A stretch of 64,000 nt of DNA from Tigriopus japonicus. Lineage: Eukaryota > Arthropoda > Copepoda > Harpacticoida > Harpacticidae. Below the pieces are notes generated by a model. It made no database searches. It was not told where the DNA came from and saw nothing but the letters and a program-made list of their open reading frames with translations. Location: the NCBI GenBank assembly GCA_010645155.1, contig CM021322.1:11464620-11528619 (forward strand), in the 5' to 3' direction. Both the position numbers and the translations under genes were made by a program. Within the stretch, counting starts at the first letter, position 1, and every line of letters begins with the position of its first letter. Positions 36,701 to 42,962 of this stretch are shown here, piece after piece.

Positions 36701-39683
36701 CAAATGGGTGAGGCATATTCAAGATGCGGCTGGACAATCGACTTGTTCAGAGTTAGCATCGTAATACTACCTCTGGACTTGAAAGTGCGATAGATCCAAC
36801 CGCACGTTTGAAATGCCTTCCCCACTTTCAATCGGATATGCTCATCAAACTTTCCATCATCTTGGATGACAACTCCTAAATCCCTCATGGACGATACCTG
36901 CTCAATATCACAACCTCCATTGTCTTTGAGAGGAACATCTAATTTTGACGCCCCATACGACATTGTGCGGATTTTCATCTTGTTCAATGCCATATTAATC
37001 TCGCCCACCCAAAAGTAGACAGACATTCTCCAAGTCCTCAACTATCTCTTTCCTCTATTTCTCTTACTACTTTATATTAGTTTATTGTAAAAACTATTTC
37101 TGTCATGTCTTTTATCATTTTTACTAACAATTTATAAGCATGGACCCAAATACATACATACTTTTTGAGTCCTGACAATTCCTTCCACAAACTAATTTTG
37201 TGTCATCACTCATCAGAAGGGACGGGCAAAAAGTGCAAATCAAAAGAAGCTTTTGGTCACCAAAAGTTGCACAAAAATCAGCCAAAAATCGTAAAATAAA
37301 ATGGAGATAAAGGTCAAAAGGGCAAATAAAAACCAAAAAGCGCAAATAAAATTAAAAAAATTCACAAAAAACTGAAATTTCTGAAACAAAACGCTTCAGA
37401 TGCTTTTTTGTCATCGGCTTGTTATTTTTCAATCTTGAAGAGGAAAATTTAGATATTGAAGTAGTATTACTCAGTACTATGCTAGCCTACACTGGGACCC
37501 GTAAAATCAGATTTAGTTTAAAATTTGAAAAAAAACTTCCAAAAGTAAACATTTTCAAAGAAGAAATAGCAAACTCTCAACAATTTGTTCATTTTAGGCC
37601 GAATTCGTAAAAAATCGTGCAAATAAAGGCGGAAAGTGCAAAAAGGCAAATAAATGTGTTTATGTTAACAAAAATCTTTTTAAACTTTTTGCCCGTCCCT
37701 ACATTTTGAGTCCTGACCGTTCCTTCCACAAACTAATTTTGTGTCATCAGCATATGAAGAAATACTGGCTTTTGTTCTTAACTTGCAGAAAGGAGCAATG
37801 AAGAGAATAAACAGGATTGGGCCTAAAATCAAACCTTGTGGAACACCTGCCTTGACATCATACATGCCACTAAAAGATCCTTCAACTTTAATTATTTGTT
37901 TCCTTTCGCTCATATTATTACGGTAAAAAAAATGGGTATCACAGAAGTTAGATTAAAGTAAAAAGCCATATGACCATGTTAAAAAGTTTTTTTCTTGAAT
38001 TACATAATCAATTATTTTCCGTTCCTTTAATTATCAATTCCAACGGAAAAACTTACAGTAGAAGGAAAAACCACAAATCACGAAAGTCTCATTTTGAGCA
38101 CCTCTCTTACAAACATTTTCTTGGCCATGAACTAATTGCTGCATCAAATTATGAGAGCAAATACGAAATCGCACCCTAAGACATGTAAATTAGGATGAAG
38201 GCGAATCTAAAATGCAGTTCGTGTCTTACCTTTTTAGGCACGCTTCGAATGTCTAAAACTGAAGTAAAAAGGTGTCGAAGAGTTGTGGCAGATTTCAAGA
38301 AGTCTGAAATTTTGGCGTTTTTCTTGGTGCCATTCGGGTCAGCTGATAATTTTAGACGGCTTTCCGATTGATCACTTAGTTCTAACCGACGAAGTAAGAG
38401 ATCGACTTCATTCTCAGGGTTAGGACAGATCACACCAATCGAGTCACCGGGTTTCACATCAAGTTCCGTGCCCTAAACACAAACATATGATGGCCGAGGG
38501 TATCCAAAATGTGGTATTGAAAACGAAATTGTACTCACAGATAGATCTAAAGTGACCAAGTATGCTCGTTTCACGCGGGGATCAGAGGTTAATTTGACGA
38601 TATCGACAATGGGCACCTCTTCAACACGAGTATTGGCTTGAGGGTAAGCCGGACCCGACTCTTTTTCCTCGGGTAAGGCCTCAGATTCCTGGAAAGAAAT
38701 TATGGAAAGAGGCAATCAGAAGAAAAAAAACATTGTAGGCCATGTGTTTTTCTGGTAACTCACAACAAAGTCCACTTGTAAGTAATGTCCGGGTAGTGAA
38801 GGTTCGGAGAATTTGGTAGAGACCTCCAAGTTCTCATCTTTCAAAATGGAAGCAATGCTAGATTCATTGGATAGAGAAATCCCTTCCAATTTGTCGCTCA
38901 ACTCGGACAAGGTCAAAGCCATGATTTTGGTCTTTGAGTGTGTGGTAGATTCTTCAATGGTGGTCTTTGACTTGTCGGACTTTGGAATCAGGCCTTTGAC
39001 ACTCGACTGGACGGGTTTGGCAGTAATGTTCAGGACTTTTTCCAAAGCGCTCCAGAGGTTTTCAATCCACGGTTCAACCACCAATTCTAGACTGGAACAC
39101 AGAGATGAGAACATATTTAATCCTCCGTACGGGTCCATTTACAGGTGTAAGAATTAAAAGCAGTAAACAGAAAACAAAAAATGGCTTCAAACCCATTACC
39201 CAACGCCATCATCAGCCCAATCTGGCTCGTAAAAAGATTGGGCTCCCAAATCAAGAAATCGAGAATGAAGAGTCTTGGGTCCGTTACAAAACTGGGTGTA
39301 ATTCGAGTCGCCCAACCCAAGAATGGTAAATTGGATGTGCGCCAAATGATCAAGAGGCAAGGATCGTTTCTTGATCTTTCGCCAGAGACGCTCGGCATTC
39401 TCGGGTTGATCGCCATCGCCAGTGGTCGAGCTCACCATAACCACCACCTTTTCCTTGGACAGATCGAACTGAGGACAAAATAGAACCCGAAGACAATAAA
39501 AAGCGGGCACACGAAGAGGAAATTCATCATCGGAGCACGCACAGATTTACCCACGCCATCCATGTTTTGCAAGTCCGGAGCAAATCCTCGCTTGATAGCC
39601 TCTTCAGCAATAAGTTCGGCAATGGATTCGGCCTTGCCCGTGACAGATCCAAAGATCAGAAGAAAACGAGAAGGATCGTGCAT
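21742..39683 (-). CDS. MTRR: Methionine synthase reductase (MTRR), nine exons with a 15.4-kb intron
   Basis: Exons in transcript order: 39543-39683, 39200-39468, 38764-39091, 38539-38688, 38230-38472, 22473-22838, 22195-22406, 21892-22130 and 21742-21821. All phases join, giving 675 residues (human ~698). MTRR is an NADPH-dependent diflavin reductase that re-reduces cob(II)alamin on methionine synthase. A flavodoxin (FMN) domain comes first (FGSVTGKAES, SSTTGDGD, LGLGDSNYTQFCNG). A connecting/FAD domain follows (RPYSSAS) and then the NADPH module (GPGTGVAPFRGF, CRHKEADFLF, VCGDARNMAKDV), ending in KRYLQDIW, typical of this enzyme. The start is the ATG at 39683; an in-frame TGA lies upstream. 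Intron 5 (22839-38229) contains the whole HECTD4-like gene on the other strand plus LINE debris. The gene begins 107 bp after the MMACHC stop. Confidence 0.95.
22839..23423 (+). promoter_or_regulatory. Presumed HECTD4-like promoter and 5' UTR inside MTRR intron 5
   Basis: The plus-strand HECTD4-like gene starts only 585 bp from the MTRR exon 6 acceptor, so its promoter must lie within the MTRR intron or overlap exon 6, unless a distant upstream exon exists. The tract is purine-rich on the plus strand (23230-23290). No specific core element was identified. Confidence 0.35.
23424..35417 (+). CDS. HECTD4: HECTD4-like giant HECT E3 ubiquitin ligase, single exon
   Basis: One uninterrupted frame of 3997 codons starts at the ATG at 23424; the three codons before it lack an ATG. 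The length is close to that of human HECTD4 (~4000 aa). A CUB-like module lies at ~1040-1150 (LYLFFDPRCSTQYDYDKVV). A SPRY domain at ~2350-2475 follows the pattern LLHNNGRLVHYNG ... GDIIGIGW ... LYFTQNGTRL. The C-terminal ~360 residues are a HECT domain (KVKFVGEEVHGSSGSFRQFF, GQLIGIALRAG, LYTPTELELRVCG). The catalytic cysteine is visible as VETCMFMLKLP, Cys3965, so an active ligase is expected. HECT enzymes pass ubiquitin through this Cys to substrates; substrates here are unknown. The gene lies wholly within MTRR intron 5, antisense to it. The absence of introns is striking beside intron-rich neighbours. Family-level HECT assignment is certain; HECTD4 rests on length, domain set and C terminus. 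Confidence 0.9.
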   Translation: MSSSSSSSLNFNLGAQHLPWLSTSEDSIFLQGDLANFADLLRPPDGQNDQNEFDQSIHQLLHGPEIAPHALGSKLEALCHQQRHPVTQLGEFQLQGLNELWKARQRWLKLQHDVQRKSNSQNNEELKLEDISTKLTLVLLFPLLSEASSTNSALQKRALDLVDMAIRNHGPMSIVDDGQSLDGLDDLLSQWINAGEDTNQMNQMLGTLVTLACVRRSTCSVLKCIRILHKQKSPQSPSSPTVGIELPVYNVVSSLLQREGIPRKPSVILGYHHVLSWKYPCNAFSPNQTTDLETNRISMTCSRSFLYLTSDTGSGLIKLGSAYDSTLRGYVYAKNELILPGFVAMADQILIQRPLAYDAGSSKILANIIDPNNLDLLESIDVPIEMRVEGNVTTLNLLANGTHFYWVRSFKVPEDLRHHTKVAHIVFVDSFVIVVLEGTPRVKTGSRSILERCTSKESSQKDTFKRILLGQMPPGDPSVEEGRESSSSISVAVDPTSTTCGIVFRILKICATWTDGSSLTFLVSQQASNQGFRDLPKVLFPLNWNSTPCKVLAVSLSFDLHDGMLLGRSEVGDCGGSSLGWNKGASLSGMGACYDPYRNLIWTASNHHLDEYLNSSLTSIHFLRRRLSLGEKLDISALPPLIFPSSASCLSQGIMMASVQDVLSVLVGHVGLLSEYASVASQTMSSSVQALQLGVETKEQLEKDFSHPEILNLALEMFEIFTQESNTQAASCMLACVKRSIEDAPFNETSDKSKLKGLKEQLTNILRSGQSSPSFTIPVVETLTILHSKINVSEKERQLAYLEFVREDRTIHNFPSLKSKLLDIHIQNLLKASSDEEVVAQLEFRDFVSQIMKDVHDEHTKNIKHVVSCSTQQAREMLTNLPQTWPEIKFLQSVVFKLAFCTGTSSKLVLRRIIQNILQDASSLMKVTSRALESITNKYNGEGTTLRLRLLEKLSMTSLTGSVLSTVIVLSSHEAHSELDTVKHSIQDMVQLNLECRKIAYNIQNQLEDEEKDDEESGDQESDATSTFVPCPWDEGRIIESVHPLRENYKVRETFTILGTKHLYLFFDPRCSTQYDYDKVVLYQGKSVNGKKIAEFGGNTFGVGSKSVLGSGWPNQAVVIECDSVTVAFEMRSSREQGVPDKALWGFKIYVKTLNIPPGLSPISHFAALSLSLEYTTFNMLRVLFQGQSVTAEEQESEVLLRSRLLQQCTWQAKTPLGTSPTGFEGINDDDLLEPDVNRIPLCSKLISKLRNLSETRLPPLRPSVKTILKPECLEEAIVSSVIKHLGFQDFIKYFDSHEKDLTQEYYIFCDIISETYMKYHALVRRLQVLAELENQWNTEVDDVRENMTELNSAFFIDYQHHESKSKELSLLCFLKGVSTEDGFQNVTERLKLELQKEATNGMAETSVLELTSRIVKGIMERIELLLQVSINIGKDNEDSNGDRPTFMSRSLQNWPKKGSRRGITKQQSVEIERSLDDSILQIPKLKKQVKKIPTVRSVIENLAKGKNTQEDDRTPESVVLDQLFAFIGSHPEKAVSAKSFVKAALVRRQRSRCRIQALALIKGILSSSYAIGGTQEIVSLSSVILQDGIKAQEITCGSLVTQTEEAFADTLLTLVQLIESQPELYKIDIARLTIIPYSRDEETCLVKCGLLKLLDKLCGYHQTSDDEVDVEMQSDQHRLSEVAWLGFKVLTNRCIDWEENDSSALQINHGAGLATQISSLLTNHLLKAARGSNHFMNCSVLQEVLTLLSSLVKCQIGRDILSKPKCVSTLLALMLETRLSPKMILSITRLCHIALPLMSSTDCDQVEVPDWFLGNIKVVWPSNSNARDKIVDLLLTKMGDFIVPGVAASLPHHATFSKRSTRTATKSESKDQHRIEANPNVELARECNTLSLIIHKREDESAQDIVQKLLNSNHELRLFRPVGNEPMEKVVIIDQHLGRSQKAEILTEDATLVLRKATKMAQHGFTVSIEPPDKVDQNPEQRLLQMEEVCRDKNRVLLRSSPQRPFVSSQVANTLATEVVSLINSLLHSKKADLWSDTILNSLKRSMEKFSDFLSQESLLFSADQSKLLEVFSLGRTILASLSILGSFQETLKEGMEISVVSENGTHSPGVIKSVDWEHWTAMVLLNVEQPNFQIPLTCIRSQQQFQVETFRPLYSLIIKMSQLLLVPNSLGHDYLSTPLPGSSDGQDLRLMTARLVSEIRASTCAVLAQYTRDEEFSSRFMQESCHAVDMLKCLAKEVGAVDHIEKVRINCVRLRGIYRDCVKPPLLESQQFGHQGLLNHWNVNLAFPPLKSLLFTYRLTGITYHADPTLASGLPRGNLVYAQYPLNRTNSYFEVNIISLGENHEETTSPLLSIGLAPKAEKKDSSWTNPNGTVLLHNNGRLVHYNGPSLLQWRSLRFDLQMSPGDIIGIGWEASHADPKPTNSPNLGTLYFTQNGTRLSQELEGVPLGLFPIIHLQKRDTRIRANFGQIEFAHHPIITTEDARESSEPPMSEIESDDVMPFRRCSAESEKAIMAGDYRSNPYSSRPAPKVKLSAPLAPESVLSHRLARHGNPQARSGPFQADFINLDEDSDFEDLYDEDAIGIDSDNGELESRPETANSLLVKAWETRVFPVIRRRFRNEAERRDGLEQIKGALSLGMTDIARQTVEFLYEENGGIPADMHLPTLEDMKEEMLKLSIDQIKRGDSVSIRTLTEKPPGASFYSASQLKTFGLIGEVLDTDKQEELVLVETYLKSEGILVSFWYPLPYLSKPNKGQQAEGSSFSSNVNVSFAKSSLIHRELLSQEFVLSRLWCRSAYLNLHKHAQAGDLAEFAPENPNSSKLSMLTSSTMLLQDVDLENLQILSNHCSGNELCTNNLLECNLVVRGAKEILAHQVGNRQELFFSSGKPLDNEIQRILNKILSDQDQGMEHLLEIVNMVCQCLFHCCDYFVSEEIVINDISTLKSLIHFRDTAFVAVNVKLPSSLGRDPEDLQIQIQTMNGSIIRPNGTNSAKNVLQYPVQVNGGDDTRERAFPDVILPTNLVRISQGGGAESGTVLHLFGIPLQFPLAIRFIHDLMKVNVEQIGSQPFEEIVVGLSHILLQLDAPPTFRMIIMDQLTQVLQILPEKMSIPAKLRQLNLYLIQELSLLEEQDKQVGAVRHSIYFQTSFELLLAVYSRFRDSSDEHAAFHSKLEKAHKSLRRLKSGMVSYKIKGNIPNRPLPPAWIFLSSLPTHLEIEDMKSTLEQALAKFGGLRSSGFHWSERDSVRTIILELRFHANISQAVDTLLEIKWIHQTFQVNGSNVKPEVSTLNNKYECSNRSLQSQRIVDTFLKEKVLESNRLTKTIHEVFQATLGLFDIGDTKEGGESRLTSEQIMHAHPENKVREVIMSLVTDSDLHSALGKFGTKVSSPDHDHGEQSLKESAIENIEHLEEQTEKFTMTEKQFTSFVMTSASGKIQAFLVALANCGYDHNLGPTSSQDPEQKDSKWTTECDNQLVRWMEDTAYDFLLNPSQIHPQEIHLSPEDHLKMEFCHLRSKSDQELGRHAALLQDWNKAVFRDLIPNIPLTCDRSNCHSSAAFLTRHKSKLFSFRKEIHLNQILNASCQRGRDQVTPEVSLNPITSIGSSNECLSATWFFQAWQQLRDVLSSQLCVAMAQGSDPEFPFKVKFVGEEVHGSSGSFRQFFSHVTDEIHGTVLSLTIPYLGLGPFKGRYQLRCCPLTWINERLLQFWGQLIGIALRAGIPFVLDMVPTFWQALLQEDITEKDLRLMDPNLFQYMSSLQNCPDESTFDTLLEEHQFPRFTFQSNGGMELPLSPNGENKYLSFKNRAEYCDLVLKFKLSELVCSGHISQIRAGLSTVVPLEILHCLYTPTELELRVCGSPRVSVQLLQKHTIYQAGLTVDEEHIQFFWNALESFTDRQLSRFIKFACNQERLPQPNLTDTSKVSDDPSEDERAPTLHTPPFPMMIAPSDKGDVQVEQQNIRVETCMFMLKLPRYPSFDMMRDKLLFAIHAAYDPLSG
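35529..35534 (+). terminator. Polyadenylation signal of the HECTD4-like gene
   Basis: AATAAA occurs 112 bp after the stop codon in an AT-rich tract. This suggests the nested gene has its own 3' end inside the MTRR intron. Confidence 0.5.
35930..37915 (-). mobile_element. Decayed non-LTR retrotransposon (CR1/jockey-like LINE), 5'-truncated
   Basis: Reverse-transcriptase pieces are read on the minus strand. First comes 37680-37913 with GVPQGLILGPILF and YADD. Then, after frame breaks, 37041-36289 carries the downstream thumb-type region (SIVQPHLEYASPIW, VQRCFTRNITG, LSYWERLQKLGLYS). The rest to ~35930 is 3' UTR; its last part is shared with the copy at 46092-46245. Frameshifts, stops and an inserted inverted-repeat element (37218-37700) make it non-functional. 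It lies in MTRR intron 5 in the MTRR orientation. Confidence 0.82.
37218..37700. mobile_element. 483-bp inverted-repeat element inserted in the LINE
   Basis: Perfect 17-bp terminal inverted repeats AGGGACGGGCAAAAAGT bound a non-coding body with subterminal GCAAATAAA and GTGCAAA motifs at both ends. Instead of an 8-bp duplication, each end abuts a ~55-60 bp near-copy of the same LINE segment (37156-37217 and 37701-37757). The end sequence resembles the element at 47001-47666. Confidence 0.75.
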
Positions 39684-39780
39684 TTTCCCTCGATTAGAAT
39701 CTACGAAGAACAGATATATCACCGATCACTCCATACTCCAACGAGATTGAGATTTGAGCACGGGAGACTTCGTGTATTGG

Positions 39781-39782
39781 CT
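39781..39782 (-). promoter_or_regulatory. Splice acceptor just after the MMACHC stop, upstream of MTRR
   Basis: On the minus strand the MMACHC stop codon (39793-39791) is followed by TTGATTTTAG; the AG is 39782-39781. Mature MTRR RNA would then begin at 39780, 97 nt before its ATG. The 10-nt spacing leaves almost no room for an MMACHC 3' UTR upstream of the site. It could be a trans-splice acceptor or the acceptor of a 5' UTR intron. Confidence 0.4.
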
Positions 39783-39790
39783 AAAATCAA

Positions 39791-40594
39791 TCAAACTAAA
39801 TACGGTTCAATGAGTTGCATTCGCTCGCCAGGTTTAGCTGCGAAATAATCTTGCTGGACTTGCGAATACTTTTCTCGTGCCGGAATCACCGCGTCTCGGA
39901 AACGACAATCTTGCCAATGATCGTTATAAAGTCTTAACAATTCGGCGATTTGAGGCTCGGTTAGGTCTAAACCACTAGCGGACTTCAAGTTCAGAGCTGT
40001 CGGATCCACTTGGATATCTTTGAACAGAAATACCCCTCGAATGGCAAACCAACCCGACCAAATTGGATGAAGACACACGGGATAAATTTTGGGACTCTGA
40101 ATTGACTTCAAAAGACTCGGATCCTGTTTCACATCGGATTCGCGAAACAGCCGAACCGAACCCGATACATGAGCTGCAGTTTGAACTAAAATCTTGGGCC
40201 GACGATTGGGCCGAATCTCGAAATCATGCAGAACTTCAATAGTGCCAAATTCAGGTTCGAGTTGGCTTTTAAAGTGTTGGAACGTGCTCCACATACATTG
40301 ATCCAAAGGATCGCGAACAAAAACAGTTGGGTCGTTTTTAGAGCGTTTGAGAAATGGTAGGAACGTGTTCTCAAACATTCTGGGTTGACTTAGGACAACC
40401 CAACCCAAAGTTTGTTCAGGATAGTCGAGTACAAACTTGGGTCCCACCAAGTCATTGTAGGATTTGACAACGAATGGATGGGTCTCAAAGCCCCCAGGGT
40501 TGAAATGGGCGACATTGAGACGATCTTGAAGGGATTGGATATGGGAAAGCTCCCTGATGGGAGTTTGGATGTTCGGATTGCTCGGCAACACCAT
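39791..40594 (-). CDS. MMACHC: MMACHC (CblC) cobalamin-processing protein
   Basis: A single 267-codon frame. MMACHC is a cytosolic flavin- and glutathione-using protein that removes the upper ligand of incoming cobalamins (decyanation or dealkylation) and hands the cofactor on to MMADHC and methionine synthase. Family signatures are plain: GGFETHPFVVKSYNDLVGPKF, VLSQPRMFENTFLPFL, RDPLDQC, the highly conserved NRRPKILVQTAAHVSG, HPIWSGWFAIRGV, and HWQDCRFRDAVIPAREKYS near the end. A short leader of about 15 residues precedes the conserved part, and the Pro-rich C-terminal tail of human MMACHC is missing. The gene lies between MTHFR (242 bp upstream) and MTRR (107 bp downstream), all on one strand. 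An acceptor (TATTTCAG) sits 25 nt before the ATG at 40594. The paralogous position of this B12 gene beside two remethylation genes supports the assignment. Confidence 0.95.
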   Translation of the reverse strand: MVLPSNPNIQTPIRELSHIQSLQDRLNVAHFNPGGFETHPFVVKSYNDLVGPKFVLDYPEQTLGWVVLSQPRMFENTFLPFLKRSKNDPTVFVRDPLDQCMWSTFQHFKSQLEPEFGTIEVLHDFEIRPNRRPKILVQTAAHVSGSVRLFRESDVKQDPSLLKSIQSPKIYPVCLHPIWSGWFAIRGVFLFKDIQVDPTALNLKSASGLDLTEPQIAELLRLYNDHWQDCRFRDAVIPAREKYSQVQQDYFAAKPGERMQLIEPYLV

Positions 40595-40619
40595 GAACTT
40601 TTTAGAGCAAGCCAGACGG

Positions 40620-40621
40620 CT
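40620..40621 (-). promoter_or_regulatory. Splice acceptor upstream of the MMACHC ATG
   Basis: The minus strand reads ATCTATTTCAG|CC, with AG at 40621-40620, leaving a 25-nt 5' UTR before the ATG at 40594. It lies 216 bp past the MTHFR stop. No AATAAA is present on the minus strand between the two genes. Confidence 0.4.
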
Positions 40622-40836
40622 GAAATAGATTGGAACACAGGGTTGAGACCGAGAAATGAAAAAAAGGAGACATGGGTCTATTTCAGTCAGGTGGTATATT
40701 ACTCGATCGACGATTGGTCATCAATTCATTCTAAGATTCCAGGAATCTTAATCTCATTCTTTTACGATTTGACAAAGAAGCAGCAGCTACAGCAATTAAC
40801 AAAACTGGATAAGAAGACAAGAAGATTTAAGGTACA

Positions 40837-42930
40837 TCACGAGCTCGTCCCATTGTCATCATCATCGTCGGAATCCTTGATGATGGTCGTATGGGGGATC
40901 GTTTTAACGACCTCTTGCAAAGTCGGCAGAGTGCTCAATGTATTGTTCAATTTCACCCGACTGAACATATCGTCAAGGACATTCCACAGGCAGCTTCCCA
41001 TGGGAAAGTCGTTATCGACTAAATTGACCAAAAGGTAAGATTCGGCAATGTTCGCAATCACTTTCCGAGACACCGAGCCTTCGTCGTACAATTTGGCCCA
41101 TTGCTCCATCCACAAACCAAAGGCTTCCTCGCGCCAAGCGTCAAAACTAATTGGGTCCACAACAGTAGGTTGCTTGATCTCAGAGCCCGGAAACACGCCC
41201 CAAGTTACGGCAATGGGTTGGAGTGACTTGATGTTCGTGCAATTGAACGAGGCATCGTGATTGATCACTTGGAAGTTGACCCCAGGATAGCGTCCTAGCA
41301 CCTGAAGCAAGGCAATGACATTGCTCTCCGAGGTGAAAAACTCCAAATAGGCCTTTTGGAACACGTATCCACCCGGTTCGCCCCATCCCACACGGCTATC
41401 ATTACTTGGCACGCAATTGACCGAGGGTTGGGAGTTGACGGTGATCACACCTTTGGCTACGACCTCGGCCAATTTGTCGGCAATCAGTTCCGTTTCAGTG
41501 TCAAGGACGTCTTCATTGAAAATGGTTTTGGTTACTTTGATGCCGTCGGCATTGGCTTCTCCGCTCAAATAGCGGGAAAACACTTGCCAGACATCTTCCT
41601 CGCACGTCACTTCGCCCCACATCTTTTTCAACTCTTCTTTGGGACTCTTGGAGGCCAAATAGAAGAGGTAGTAGTCCTTGAGCTCGCCAAAAGCCGGTGA
41701 TGAGGAGTTACCCCAACGTCCATTAGGAAATTCGTCCCAATGACGAGTACGGTAGATGTAGGTCTTGGAACGTTTGGTCCAAAATATCGGCCGCACATCC
41801 TCCTGGCATCGCTTGGGATCGGCTGCCAATTTGAAGGGCAGAGGTTTGGCCGGATCGCTGTTCCACATACCCAACCGTTTCAGAATGGATACTGCGGCAA
41901 CCTCTCTATTGAGCGTGTAAATATGCACCCCAGGAGCATAACCACTGATGAACAACTCGCGCACCATATCCACGGCTTGGTGAATGCCGTAGTTTCGAAT
42001 GGCTTCGTCGTTGCCTCGCAAAGGTTGAACCACTTTCTGTACGTCCTCCGGTACTTCCAATTTTGACAGCTTGACAATATGACGAAGTGAATCGTAAGAT
42101 TGGATTGGCAAGATTCCCGGAATGATGGGACACGTGATGCCCACTGCTCGACAATCGTCCACAAATTTCTTAAAAGTTGAGGCCTTGAAAAACAGTTGGG
42201 TGATGATGAAATCCGCACCCGCATCCACCTTTTCCTTCAGGTAAAGGATATCATCTTCGTAGGATGTGGCCTCAGGATGACCGGTTGGATAGCCAGCCAC
42301 GCAAACGGTAAAGTCATTCGGAAAATAGGACTTGATGTGACGGACCAGATCCGTGGCAAAATTGAATCCATGCTCCTGCATTTGCCATTTGTTCTCCTCG
42401 TTCGGGGCATCCCCTCTCAAGGCCAGAATATTGCGAATGCCTAACCGTTTGGCCTTGTTCAAGTAATTGGAGATCTCTTCCTGGTTTAGCTTGACACAAG
42501 TCATGTGAAGCATGGTCTCCAATCCGACATAATTCAAAGCCGAGTGAGCAATCATCATGGAGGAGGTCTCAGAATCTCCCGCTGGATTCCCAGCCGGATG
42601 CCAGGTCACGTCCACAAAGAGTGGATTGCCCATACCCATGCGCTCAAAGCGTGCCAAGAGGTTAATGGCTCCACTTTTCGTTCGGGGAGGGAAGAACTCC
42701 AAGGAGAAGAATTTGTCTCCGGATGCCACCCGTGTCAACACTTTGTCTTTGAGCGTGATGTCAAAATTATTTTGAAGATGGCTGAGCGGTGTCAAGGGCG
42801 TGCACGGGTCGAGATCGCGCAAAGCCGACGACATATTACCCGTCAGTGTACTGTAAGCCGGTGAAGGATCCGGACGAGCTTCTAATCCCGAGAGTTGGGA
42901 AGAGCCATTCTTGAGATGAACCGGACTCAT
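40837..42930 (-). CDS. MTHFR: Methylenetetrahydrofolate reductase (MTHFR)
   Basis: A single-exon frame of 697 codons (human 656). It reduces 5,10-methylene-THF to 5-methyl-THF with NADPH and FAD, committing one-carbon units to methionine synthesis. After a ~60-residue Ser/Pro-rich leader, the catalytic TIM barrel begins ([15 protein letters not shown] with the conserved Glu; [51 protein letters not shown]). A linker and the eukaryotic regulatory domain that binds S-adenosylmethionine follow ([53 protein letters not shown]). The C terminus is acidic (SDDDDDN). The N-terminal leader is Ser-rich like the phosphorylated leader of human MTHFR, which suggests but does not show similar control. It is the first gene of the co-oriented set MTHFR-MMACHC-MTRR. 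Confidence 0.97.
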   Translation of the reverse strand: MSPVHLKNGSSQLSGLEARPDPSPAYSTLTGNMSSALRDLDPCTPLTPLSHLQNNFDITLKDKVLTRVASGDKFFSLEFFPPRTKSGAINLLARFERMGMGNPLFVDVTWHPAGNPAGDSETSSMMIAHSALNYVGLETMLHMTCVKLNQEEISNYLNKAKRLGIRNILALRGDAPNEENKWQMQEHGFNFATDLVRHIKSYFPNDFTVCVAGYPTGHPEATSYEDDILYLKEKVDAGADFIITQLFFKASTFKKFVDDCRAVGITCPIIPGILPIQSYDSLRHIVKLSKLEVPEDVQKVVQPLRGNDEAIRNYGIHQAVDMVRELFISGYAPGVHIYTLNREVAAVSILKRLGMWNSDPAKPLPFKLAADPKRCQEDVRPIFWTKRSKTYIYRTRHWDEFPNGRWGNSSSPAFGELKDYYLFYLASKSPKEELKKMWGEVTCEEDVWQVFSRYLSGEANADGIKVTKTIFNEDVLDTETELIADKLAEVVAKGVITVNSQPSVNCVPSNDSRVGWGEPGGYVFQKAYLEFFTSESNVIALLQVLGRYPGVNFQVINHDASFNCTNIKSLQPIAVTWGVFPGSEIKQPTVVDPISFDAWREEAFGLWMEQWAKLYDEGSVSRKVIANIAESYLLVNLVDNDFPMGSCLWNVLDDMFSRVKLNNTLSTLPTLQEVVKTIPHTTIIKDSDDDDDNGTSS

Positions 42931-42960
42931 GATTACGATGGTCTTGGATCGGGAACCTCC

Positions 42961-42962
42961 CT
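42961..42962 (-). promoter_or_regulatory. Splice acceptor upstream of the MTHFR ATG
   Basis: The minus strand reads CATCTTTGTCTTAG|GGAGG, a strong pyrimidine-rich acceptor leaving a 30-nt 5' UTR before the ATG at 42930. Either a 5' UTR exon lies further upstream (beyond 43 kb) or the site accepts a spliced leader. Confidence 0.45.

Noticed and set aside
36289..37041. Host gene of 250 codons
   Set aside because: Product is the downstream part of a non-LTR reverse transcriptase with broken upstream frames; LINE remnant.
39551..39683. MTRR exon 1 ending at the GTAAAT donor (39550)
   Set aside because: Gives phase 1 and breaks the frame into exon 2; the GTGCGT donor (39542) keeps phase 0 and the expected protein.
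39684..39722. Upstream extension of MTRR exon 1
   Set aside because: Begins with GTG and is bounded by an in-frame TGA; ATG at 39683 matches the family start.
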